Under the pieces are notes generated by a model. That model saw nothing but the letters and a program-made list of their open reading frames with translations, searched no databases and was not told the DNA's origin. Shown here one piece after another: positions 1 to 6,265 of a stretch of 7,843 nucleotides of DNA; the first letter of the stretch is position 1; each line of letters begins with the position of its first letter. The translations under genes were made by a program, and so were the position numbers. Origin of the DNA: AM-2324 sp964225135 (GTDB lineage: Bacteria; Bacteroidota; Bacteroidia; Chitinophagales; Saprospiraceae); contig CAXQNQ010000289.1 of assembly GCA_964225135.1 (NCBI GenBank), positions 1 to 7,843 on the forward strand, written 5' to 3'.

Positions 1-290
1 TAGTTCAGGTAGATGTGGATGGTACAACTACGGTACTGCCTACTCGTGCTTTGGATTTCACTAGTAAGGACAATATCATTTGTTACCCTAACCCAGCTTC
101 GGATGTATTGAACATTCAGGGTGTAAAGGCAGGCGCTACATTTACTGTCTTAAACGTGACAGGACTTGTGTTGAAAACAGGTCTAATGTCAACAGATCAA
201 ATTACTATTGATGACTTGCCTGCGGGCATGTACTATCTACAAGTTCAACAGGGAGCGGATGTTACTGTAAAGCCTTTCATTAAGAAATAA
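1..290 (+). CDS. C-terminal end of a T9SS-secreted protein (partial, 5' end outside window)
   Basis: Only the last ~95 residues are in the window, read in the frame that starts at base 3 and ends in TAA at 288-290. The reading frame is open to the left edge, so the GTG at 15 is not taken as a start. What is visible is a type A C-terminal sorting domain of the type IX secretion system. It has the YPNPASD motif, a beta-rich stretch with a VLNVTG strand, the LPAGMYYLQV motif, and a basic end (PFIKK). Proteins with this tail cross the outer membrane through T9SS and are usually anchored to the surface or released after the tail is cut. The functional part of the protein lies upstream and cannot be named. 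A strong terminator follows directly, so this gene ends its own transcript. Confidence 0.9.
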   Translation, partial: VQVDVDGTTTVLPTRALDFTSKDNIICYPNPASDVLNIQGVKAGATFTVLNVTGLVLKTGLMSTDQITIDDLPAGMYYLQVQQGADVTVKPFIKK

Positions 291-313
291 GTCTTTTGGT
301 TTAAAGGCATTTT

Positions 314-349
314 AAAAAGCGGTTCGAGTATGCTCGAACCGCTTTTTTT
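314..349 (+). terminator. Strong intrinsic terminator after the T9SS protein gene
   Basis: A perfect 10-bp stem, GCGGTTCGAG (319-328) with CTCGAACCGC (333-342), closes a 4-nt TATG loop and is followed by seven T. An A-run (314-318) precedes the stem and pairs with the T-run, so the same element could also stop transcripts coming from the right. It separates the partial left-hand gene from the copper monooxygenase gene. Confidence 0.93.
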
Positions 350-366
350 ATTTTTTATATTAATCC

Positions 367-402
367 TTTGCCTTTTTATCTAGTCTAATTTCATGTACTT
401 TG
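367..402 (+). promoter_or_regulatory. Possible Bacteroidota-type promoter for the monooxygenase-redoxin pair
   Basis: The 134-nt gap between the terminated left gene and the ATG at 425 must hold a promoter if 425 starts a transcript. The best candidate is TTTG (367-370) with TACTTTG (396-402). This resembles the Bacteroidota TTTG / TAnnTTTG pair, but the -7 box is one base short and the 25-nt spacing is longer than usual. The assignment is weak and based on pattern only. Confidence 0.25.
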
Positions 403-424
403 TTTATAATCAAGCATTCGACCT

Positions 425-1990
425 ATGAAAAAGATTTTTCCTCCGTTACTTTTAGTCTTTATGATCCAAGTTTCAGCCTGGGCTCAACCTACCTTTACTG
501 AAGATGTCGCTGAAATCATTTATAATAACTGTACAGTATGTCACCGATCTGGAGAAATTGGACCTATGGCATTCACGAATTACGATGAAGTGAAAGCTTG
601 GGGTAATATGATTGAATTCGTTACAGAAATCAAATATATGCCCCCTTGGAAGCCAGATCCAGCATATTCTAACTTTTTAGGCGAAAAAACCCTCTCTGAT
701 GAAGAGATTAATACAATCAAGGATTGGATTGCTGCTGGAATGCCAGAGGGTGATCCAGCGCTAGAGCCTGCATTACCAACTTTCCCAACTGGTTCTCAGA
801 TTGGAACACCAGATTTAGTACTATCCTTTGAGCAAGCCTTTACGCATCAAGGTAATATGGAGGATCAATATCAGGTGATGGTTATCCCTACAGGTTTAAC
901 AACAGATCAGGTTGTAAAAGCTATTGAGATGAGACCAGGAAATACAGCTCTAGTGCATCATGCTTTATTCGGAACAGATATTACGGGCCAAGCTCAAGCT
1001 CTTGATGCTCAAACTCCAGAATATGGATTTGAGGATTTTGGAGGTTTTGGGGTTAGTCCAGATGAAGTTTATCCTGCATATACACCTGGCGCTCGTCCCA
1101 TTTTATATCCTGATGGATTAGGACAAATCATGCGAGCTGGTTCTGATTTATTGGTTCAAATGCACTATGCACCCTCGCCAATAGATCAAACGGACTCTTC
1201 TACCATTAATATTTTCTTTGCAGATGCAGCTGAAGCTGTTGATCGGTTTATTGAAACTGAGATAATGCTTCCCTTTGGTGGAACACTAACGAATGGCCCA
1301 TTTGTGCTTCAACCGGAACAGGTTAAAACATTCCACGGGGTGTTTAATATTAATGAAAAAACGAGTTTGTTAGGTGTTGCGCCACATATGCACTTGTTGG
1401 GTAAGGATTGGACTATTTATGCGGTTCAACCCAATGGCGATACGCTAAACTTAGTCAGTATTCCAGAGTGGGATTTTAATTGGCAATCGTACTATTTCTT
1501 CAAGCAATTTCAAATATTAGAAGTAGGGGCTGTTTTACATGTTTACGGCACCTACGATAATACTTCTCAAAATCCGTTTAATCCAAATAATCCACCGCAA
1601 CAAGTTGGATGGGGTGAAGGTACTGGGGATGAAATGTTTTATATACCTTTCCTTTTTGTTCCATATGAAGATGGGGATGAAGATCTAGTCTTTGATGATC
1701 CCACCTCTGTAAATAGTGGATTACGACTACCCAAGAATAAATTATATCCAATCTATCCTAATCCAGGGATTGATAGGATACATGTTGGATTTGAGTTGAT
1801 TCATACGGCTGAAATACAATTATTAGTGTATGATAGTAAAGGGGCATTAGTTGAACAATTGATGCAAGCCTCAAGCGTCTTCCCTGGACAACACCAATTG
1901 GAATTCAATTTAGATAACTACAAAGCGGGTATGTATTTTGTAGTCTTAGATTTAGGTTATGAGCAACTAACCCAAAAAGTACGAATTTAA
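425..1990 (+). CDS. Secreted cytochrome c / PHM-like copper monooxygenase with T9SS sorting domain
   Basis: This is a 521-residue multidomain exported protein. Residues 1-20 are a signal peptide, with likely cleavage at AWA|Q. Residues ~22-110 are a small haem-c domain with CTVCH (C36, C39, H40) and the YMPPW motif (M72, likely axial ligand). Residues ~125-415 resemble the copper type II, ascorbate-dependent monooxygenase fold (PHM/DBM). They carry H178-H179 and H247 in the positions of the CuH site, and H321, H323 and M404 in the positions of the CuM site, so all six expected copper ligands are present. Residues ~440-521 are a T9SS type A sorting domain (YPNPG, YKAGMYFVVL). Family knowledge suggests O2-dependent hydroxylation by two copper centres. 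I infer that the attached haem passes electrons in place of ascorbate; the substrate is unknown. The next gene starts 2 nt later, so the two are almost certainly co-translated. The ATG at 425 is supported by the signal peptide directly behind it. Confidence 0.88.
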   Translation: MKKIFPPLLLVFMIQVSAWAQPTFTEDVAEIIYNNCTVCHRSGEIGPMAFTNYDEVKAWGNMIEFVTEIKYMPPWKPDPAYSNFLGEKTLSDEEINTIKDWIAAGMPEGDPALEPALPTFPTGSQIGTPDLVLSFEQAFTHQGNMEDQYQVMVIPTGLTTDQVVKAIEMRPGNTALVHHALFGTDITGQAQALDAQTPEYGFEDFGGFGVSPDEVYPAYTPGARPILYPDGLGQIMRAGSDLLVQMHYAPSPIDQTDSSTINIFFADAAEAVDRFIETEIMLPFGGTLTNGPFVLQPEQVKTFHGVFNINEKTSLLGVAPHMHLLGKDWTIYAVQPNGDTLNLVSIPEWDFNWQSYYFFKQFQILEVGAVLHVYGTYDNTSQNPFNPNNPPQQVGWGEGTGDEMFYIPFLFVPYEDGDEDLVFDDPTSVNSGLRLPKNKLYPIYPNPGIDRIHVGFELIHTAEIQLLVYDSKGALVEQLMQASSVFPGQHQLEFNLDNYKAGMYFVVLDLGYEQLTQKVRI

Positions 1991-1992
1991 TA

Positions 1993-2544
1993 ATGAGGAG
2001 ATATAGCTATATAGTAATATTGATGTTGTTTGTAACAATACTAAATGCCCAAGACTATAAAGTTTATGTCTTTATGGGAGAAGACTGTGTGATCTCAAGA
2101 AATTTCACCGCTGAATTGAGACAAATTCAACAAAGCTATGATGATGCTATGTTTCAGTTTGTTGCAGTGTTCCCAAATGCATACTCAACAAATAAAACAG
2201 CTCAAGATTTCTTGAATAAGTACCAGTTAGATTACAATGTGCAAATGGATAAAGCTCAACTTTTGAGACGTCAATTTGAGGTGCAGCTAACACCTGAAGT
2301 TGTGGTATATCATTCTACTGATCAGACTATCATATACAAGGGAAGAATTAATAATCTTTATGTTTCTTTAGGTAGGCGAAGACCAAAAGTTACTGACCAT
2401 AATTTGAGGGCAGTACTGGATAGCTTAAGTCAAGGTAAAACGATGGATAAAGAATGGAAAACTGCTGTAGGATGCTATATTACCGCACCAGATCATTTAT
2501 TTGAAGGAATTCCACTTTGTTCAGATAAAAAAGTAAACTACTGA
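1993..2544 (+). CDS. Exported redoxin-like (thioredoxin-fold) protein, partner of the copper monooxygenase
   Basis: A 183-residue protein with a short signal peptide (residues 1-19, cleavage before QDYKV). The body reads as a divergent thioredoxin/AhpC-type fold: an early strand (YKVYVFMG), a motif GEDCVIS with C32 where the active-site cysteine sits, the LTPEVVVY segment (T100-P101) in the cis-proline position, and YKGRINN at ~115-121. C161 in AVGCYI and C176 are the other cysteines of the mature protein. The pair C32...S35 is a CxxS, not a CxxC, so a classical dithiol reductase is not expected. DCxIS with a later YxGRI and GC motif recalls redoxin domains often found next to, or fused with, haem/copper monooxygenase modules like the upstream gene. 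A role in redox support or copper delivery to that enzyme is inference. The start lies 2 nt after the upstream stop. Confidence 0.72.
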   Translation: MRRYSYIVILMLFVTILNAQDYKVYVFMGEDCVISRNFTAELRQIQQSYDDAMFQFVAVFPNAYSTNKTAQDFLNKYQLDYNVQMDKAQLLRRQFEVQLTPEVVVYHSTDQTIIYKGRINNLYVSLGRRRPKVTDHNLRAVLDSLSQGKTMDKEWKTAVGCYITAPDHLFEGIPLCSDKKVNY

Positions 2545-2587
2545 TTGAACAATTCCGTATTTTCAGCGAAAGGAAAACTGATCACGT

Positions 2588-3727
2588 ATGTCTTACCGTT
2601 CATTATTCAATCTACCTGCTGATTGCCATTATTTTAATAATGCATATATGGGGCCTCAATTGAAGGCCTCCACTGAAGTGGGAATTGCTTTACTCAAGGA
2701 AAAAGAAAGGCCGTACACTATTAGTCCAATCGATTTTTTCACTGGGGTTGAGCAACTCAAATCTACCTATGCTCAACTTATTGAACTAGATGAAGCAAAT
2801 CGGATAGCTCTAGCTCCTTCCGCTTCTTATGGCTTTGCTAATATTGCTCAGAATATTGACTTTGAGGCAGGAGATGAGATCATATTGACCGCTGAGCAAT
2901 TTCCATCCAATGTGTATTGCTGGCAAAAGCAAGCGCGTAAAACTGGAGCGACCATTACCTTTGTAGCTAAACCTAATTCAGTTCAGCCTTGGACATCTGC
3001 TATTTTAGATAGTATTACTGAAAAAACAAAGGTGGTATCCATGGGACAGGTCCATTGGGCGGATGGATCTTTGTTTGACTTAATAGCTATTCGAAAACGT
3101 TGTGATGAAGTTGGCGCTTATTTGTTGATCGATGGAACACAATCTGTGGGTGCATTGCCCTTTTCTATTAAAGCTATTCAACCCGATGCTTTGGTCGTGT
3201 CTAGTTATAAGTGGCTATTGGGTACATACGGTTTATGCCTTACCTATATGGGGCCTAAATTTGATCAGGGGCAAGCTATTGAGGAAAGTTGGATTAATAG
3301 GCACAATTCAGAGGATTTTACTGGCTTAGTCAATTATGAGGATCGCTATAAACCGATGGCTAACCGATATATCATGGGACAAAGTAGTTCTTTTGTATAT
3401 GTTGGAGTCCTGCAACATGCATTAGAACAATTACTAGAATGGGGTACAGAAAAGATCCAATCCCATGGAAAACAGCTTAAAGAACAAATCAAGTCAGGAT
3501 TAGCTGGCACTGAATTTTTCTGGGATGAAGCTAACCCAACTGGTAACCATTTATGGGCCTTAAAATTGCCTAAGACCCTAGACGTAGCTGCTTTTAAAGC
3601 GGAATTAAGCGCAAATAATATTTACCTGTCTATTCGGGGTCAATATGCTCGAGTAGCTTGTCACTTATACAATGACGACCAAGATGTAGCTAAGCTACTA
3701 CAAGTACTATCCAAGTATAAGTCATGA
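2588..3727 (+). CDS. PLP-dependent class V aminotransferase-like enzyme (no desulfurase cysteine loop)
   Basis: A 379-residue cytoplasmic protein of normal length for fold-type I class V aminotransferases. Visible landmarks are FNNAYMGP near the N-terminus, PSASYGFANI (77-86) in the cofactor phosphate-binding region, H156 in QVHWADG stacking on the PLP ring, D182 in IDGTQSVG for the pyridine nitrogen, and K208 in SSYKWLLG as the Schiff-base lysine. The C-terminal part ends in the usual IRGQYARVACHLYN pattern. Where SufS-type cysteine desulfurases have a long loop with a catalytic cysteine, this protein goes straight from IRGQ to ARVACHLYN, so desulfurase activity is unlikely. Isopenicillin-N-epimerase-like or other amino-acid chemistry is possible, and the substrate cannot be told. 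It lies 43 nt after the redoxin gene and 20 nt before modA. An AAAGGAAAA stretch upstream of the ATG may aid initiation. Confidence 0.85.
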   Translation: MSYRSLFNLPADCHYFNNAYMGPQLKASTEVGIALLKEKERPYTISPIDFFTGVEQLKSTYAQLIELDEANRIALAPSASYGFANIAQNIDFEAGDEIILTAEQFPSNVYCWQKQARKTGATITFVAKPNSVQPWTSAILDSITEKTKVVSMGQVHWADGSLFDLIAIRKRCDEVGAYLLIDGTQSVGALPFSIKAIQPDALVVSSYKWLLGTYGLCLTYMGPKFDQGQAIEESWINRHNSEDFTGLVNYEDRYKPMANRYIMGQSSSFVYVGVLQHALEQLLEWGTEKIQSHGKQLKEQIKSGLAGTEFFWDEANPTGNHLWALKLPKTLDVAAFKAELSANNIYLSIRGQYARVACHLYNDDQDVAKLLQVLSKYKS

Positions 3728-3747
3728 ATAAATAATATGGGGACTTT

Positions 3748-4518
3748 ATGATCAAAAAAAATTGGACAGGTTATTATTATATGTTGCTTAGTATTTGCTT
3801 GCTAGGCTTATTTTCTTGTAAAAAAGCAATAGAAGAAACTCCCAAACCCTTACGTATAGCGGTAGCTTCGAATTTTATGCCAGTAATGGAAACCATTAAA
3901 GAGCTGTATATATCTTCTACCGTAGAGGTGGTGGAGATAGACTTGATTAATGGTGCTTCTGGTATTTTGAAACAACAAATCAGTCAAGGTGCTCCTTTTG
4001 ACTTGTTCTTTTCTGCTGATACCTTGTATCCATTTGAGTTATATCGAGCAGGCTTTGCTAAGAAAAAGCCTCAAACCTATGCTATAGGTAAAATGGTCTT
4101 AGTGTCCAATCGCCCTATACAAGCTTTAGATCAAATGTGTATGGATAGCTCTTGGTCTAAGTTTGGAATTGCTAATCCAGCTCTAGCTCCTTATGGGGCA
4201 GAAGCTCAAAGATTCATCAATACCTTAGCTTGTGTAGATGAAATTCAACAAAAATTAGTCCTAGCGAATAATATCAATCAACTCAATCATTTTAGTCAAA
4301 ATGAACATGTCGCTTATGCCTTGACTTCTGCAAATGTATTGTATCAAGATGAACTGACCGTTTTCTTTTATCCTTTACCTGATTCCTTTGGACCCATTCA
4401 ATCCTGTATGCTCCTGGATGGCCAACAGGATCCACACCCTTTGGCAAAGGATTTTTTAGAATTTGTTCAATCCAAAGAAATACAAGCACTTATTGTTTCA
4501 AAAGGATATAGAATGTAG
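3748..4518 (+). CDS. modA: Molybdate-binding lipoprotein of the ABC transporter
   Basis: A 256-residue substrate-binding protein. The N-terminus is a lipoprotein signal with lipobox LFSC (C24), so the mature protein should be tethered to a membrane rather than free in the periplasm. Family motifs follow in order: RIAVASNF (36-43), NGASGILKQQI (68-78) with S71, GAPFDLFFSAD (81-91), and IANPALAPYGAEA (141-153). The serines S41 and S71 fall where ModA proteins hydrogen-bond the molybdate or tungstate oxyanion. Length and motif order fit full-length ModA. The gene stands first in a modA-modB-modC order, with the permease gene 26 nt downstream. Tungstate selectivity cannot be excluded from sequence. 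Confidence 0.93.
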   Translation: MIKKNWTGYYYMLLSICLLGLFSCKKAIEETPKPLRIAVASNFMPVMETIKELYISSTVEVVEIDLINGASGILKQQISQGAPFDLFFSADTLYPFELYRAGFAKKKPQTYAIGKMVLVSNRPIQALDQMCMDSSWSKFGIANPALAPYGAEAQRFINTLACVDEIQQKLVLANNINQLNHFSQNEHVAYALTSANVLYQDELTVFFYPLPDSFGPIQSCMLLDGQQDPHPLAKDFLEFVQSKEIQALIVSKGYRM

Positions 4519-4524
4519 CATCTT

Positions 4525-4543
4525 TATAGGGCAAAGACCTATA
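4525..4543 (+). other. Small hairpin directly before the modB start codon
   Basis: TATAGG (4525-4530) pairs perfectly with CCTATA (4538-4543) around a 7-nt loop, GCAAAGA. The stem ends one base before the modB ATG at 4545 and holds the only purine-rich AGGG upstream of it. It has no T-run, so it is not a terminator. It might slow modB initiation or protect an mRNA end. With only six mostly A-T pairs it may also be chance. Confidence 0.35.
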
Positions 4544-4544
4544 T

Positions 4545-5216
4545 ATGGAGTGGACACCTTTATTTCTATCCTTAAAACTAGCTTGTTGTACCGCTGGGCT
4601 ATTATTGCTCATAGGTATTCCATTGGCTTATGCTTTGGTCTTTGGACAATGGAGAGGGAAAGTACTGGTTCGAACATTAATTACCCTTCCAATCGTACTT
4701 CCTTCCACAGTTCTAGGTTTTTATTTCTTAACCCTGGCAAGTCCAACTCATGTATGGGGCGATTTCTTAGCTAATGGATTGAAATTAGATCTTATTTTTT
4801 CTTTTGGAGGATTGGTATTAGGCTCCGTTATCTATGCTTTACCTTTTATGGTGCAACCGATTGAACAGGCTTTCGAGCAGATACCAGCTGAACGCATTCA
4901 GTTTATTACCTTATTGGGTAAAAATCGTCGGACTATACTACAAAAAGTAATCTTACCAGCTTCTTGGACAGGTATTATTAGTGGGATTATATTAAGCTTT
5001 GCGCATACTTTAGGTGAATTTGGGTTGGTATTAATGGTTGGGGGTAATATTCCTGGGGAAACTAAAGTAGCTTCTATAGCCTTGTATGAGGCGGTTGAGT
5101 TAGGTCAACAGGAATTGGCAAATAAATATGCATTAATATTATTGGGAACAAGCTTTTTGGTTTTAGTGCTGGTTCAATCTTTGAGAAAAGGCCATCAAAA
5201 CATACGTCTATGGTAA
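4545..5216 (+). CDS. modB: Molybdate ABC transporter permease
   Basis: A 223-residue inner-membrane permease of the usual ModB size, with about five hydrophobic segments (~5-31, 45-65, 83-104, 139-165, 196-213). Diagnostic stretches are TLPIVLPSTVLGFY (47-60), which matches the conserved ModB membrane motif, and HTLGEFGLVLMVGGNIPGET (154-173). The cytoplasmic coupling (EAA-type) loop lies at ~110-145, seen as TLLGKNRRT followed by ILPASW. It should form a homodimeric channel for molybdate, fed by the ModA lipoprotein and driven by ModC. The start at 4545 gives a normal N-terminus, and the end overlaps modC by 7 nt, which points to translational coupling. Confidence 0.94.
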   Translation: MEWTPLFLSLKLACCTAGLLLLIGIPLAYALVFGQWRGKVLVRTLITLPIVLPSTVLGFYFLTLASPTHVWGDFLANGLKLDLIFSFGGLVLGSVIYALPFMVQPIEQAFEQIPAERIQFITLLGKNRRTILQKVILPASWTGIISGIILSFAHTLGEFGLVLMVGGNIPGETKVASIALYEAVELGQQELANKYALILLGTSFLVLVLVQSLRKGHQNIRLW

Positions 5217-5839
5217 AGATTGAACTGAATAAAAAGTTAGAAGTCGGGGGGTCTTTGAAACCCATATCTTTTCTGGCAAGCTTAGCTCCTAATGCTATTT
5301 TAGGGATTTCAGGTCCTTCTGGCTGTGGTAAAACATCTATACTTAAATTAATTGCTGGATTAATGCCTGCAGATAAATTAATGGTAGAGCTAAACGGCCG
5401 TTGTATTAGAGATAGCCAACATGGAATAGATTGTCCATTAAATGAGCAAAGCATTTCCATGCTTTTTCAATCGGTGGAATTATTACCTCATCTTTCAGTG
5501 GAGGAACATGTAAAATGGATCAACTCATCTGAACCAGGCAAATCTATAGAAGCAAGTTTGAAAATGCTTGGGTTATTAGAATTAAGTAAGCAAAGACCAA
5601 ATAGATTATCTGGTGGGCAGCAGCAAAGGCTAGGGCTATTGATGTGTCTGTTAACTCAACCCGAATTATTATTGCTCGATGAGCCCTTTTCAGCTCAAGA
5701 TGATAATAATAGACAAGCCATGATAAAGCTGATACAAGTTTTCCAAGAAAGAAAACCCTTTCCAGTCATTTTAGTCAGCCATCAGCAAGAATGGTTATCC
5801 AAAAATTGCTCTTCGATTCAACAATTAGATCCCCTATAA
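5210..5839 (+). CDS. modC: Molybdate ABC transporter ATP-binding protein (short form)
   Basis: A 209-residue ABC ATPase with Walker A GPSGCGKTS (35-43), Q-loop Q87, signature LSGGQ (133-137), Walker B LLLLDEP (153-159) and switch histidine H191. The assignment to ModC rests on its overlap with modB. The protein stops soon after the H-loop, so it lacks the C-terminal TOBE/MOP oxyanion-sensing domain of long ModC proteins (~350 residues). The D-loop reads SAQDD instead of the usual SALD. The frame is intact and nothing suggests a recent truncation. Its start ATG lies inside the last codons of modB, and its stop overlaps the end of the convergent gene by 6 nt. Confidence 0.9.
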   Translation: MVKIELNKKLEVGGSLKPISFLASLAPNAILGISGPSGCGKTSILKLIAGLMPADKLMVELNGRCIRDSQHGIDCPLNEQSISMLFQSVELLPHLSVEEHVKWINSSEPGKSIEASLKMLGLLELSKQRPNRLSGGQQQRLGLLMCLLTQPELLLLDEPFSAQDDNNRQAMIKLIQVFQERKPFPVILVSHQQEWLSKNCSSIQQLDPL

Positions 5840-6259
5840 ATATAGTTTTTTAACGCGAACCAAGGGCCCTGGGCAGAGGGCTTGGTGGCAAGTTTCACAA
5901 GCGCCAACCAGCTGTTCATAATGATCAGCTAAGTCGCCAGTTCCTGCTTTTTGGTAGGCTTGTAAGGCATTCAGATAGGCAGTTCCGAAAGCTTTATACG
6001 CTGCTGAGGCTACTTTTTCTGGTTCACTTGCATTTGGTGTAAACAATAATGTAGTGTCCAAGGTGAAATCAAACTTTTCTCCAGCCAGGGTGGCAGTTTT
6101 GGCAAGTGCCGTTTCATCATACATGGTTCGCATGAATAAAGCAAGTTCAGATTCTCCATTAGGATTCGTGAAATTACCTTTCACCGATTGAGGATTTTCT
6201 TTTGAACAAGCCAATAGAATAGACGTACCTAGGAGGAGCGTGGTAAAAGTCTTTCTCAT
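5834..6259 (-). CDS. Lipoprotein with a C-terminal haem-c (CxxCH) motif
   Basis: A 141-residue envelope protein. The N-terminus is a lipoprotein signal with lipobox LLAC (C18). The middle is helix-rich, with ELALFMRTMYDE at 38-49 and KAFGTAYLNALQAYQKA at ~89-105. The haem-attachment motif CETCH (C121, C124, H125) comes near the end and is followed by QALCPGPLVRVKKL. A haem motif at the C-terminus of a small four-helix protein is the layout of cytochrome c'-like proteins. M43 or M46 in the first helix could reach the haem, but this is inference. The start is fixed by the signal sequence. The gene begins 6 nt after the ChaN-like gene and is probably transcribed with it. A role in electron transfer or gas/haem sensing is open. 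Confidence 0.82.
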   Translation of the reverse strand: MRKTFTTLLLGTSILLACSKENPQSVKGNFTNPNGESELALFMRTMYDETALAKTATLAGEKFDFTLDTTLLFTPNASEPEKVASAAYKAFGTAYLNALQAYQKAGTGDLADHYEQLVGACETCHQALCPGPLVRVKKLYL

Positions 6260-6265
6260 AAATAG

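Noticed and set aside
2645..3258. Repeated 12-mer TATATGGGGCCT inside the aminotransferase gene.
   Set aside because: Both copies encode a YMGP tetrapeptide within one gene and no flanking similarity is seen, so this is chance and not a mobile or regulatory repeat.
3132..3329. Open frame of 65 codons on the + strand.
   Set aside because: It lies wholly inside the class V aminotransferase gene in another frame and has no family resemblance.
4292..4489. Open frame on the - strand opposite modA.
   Set aside because: Antisense shadow of a gene with clear ModA motifs; the translation is low in complexity and unrecognisable.
4463..4774. Open frame of 103 codons spanning the modA-modB junction.
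   Set aside because: It overlaps both genes out of frame, and its translation shows no domain or plausible membrane pattern.
5074..5460. Open frame of 128 codons on the - strand across the modB-modC junction.
   Set aside because: Antisense to two well-supported genes. Long antisense frames of this kind arise from codon bias.
5834..5845. Small inverted repeat CTATA-AA-TATAG at the convergent stop codons.
   Set aside because: Five A-T-rich pairs with a two-base loop cannot form a stable hairpin, so it is not called a terminator.
5860..5885. GC-rich inverted repeat just past the modC stop (CCAAG..CCC with GGGCTTGG).
   Set aside because: It has a 2-nt bulge and no T-run after it on either strand, and it encodes the conserved CHQALCPGPLV segment of the reverse gene, which explains its base content.
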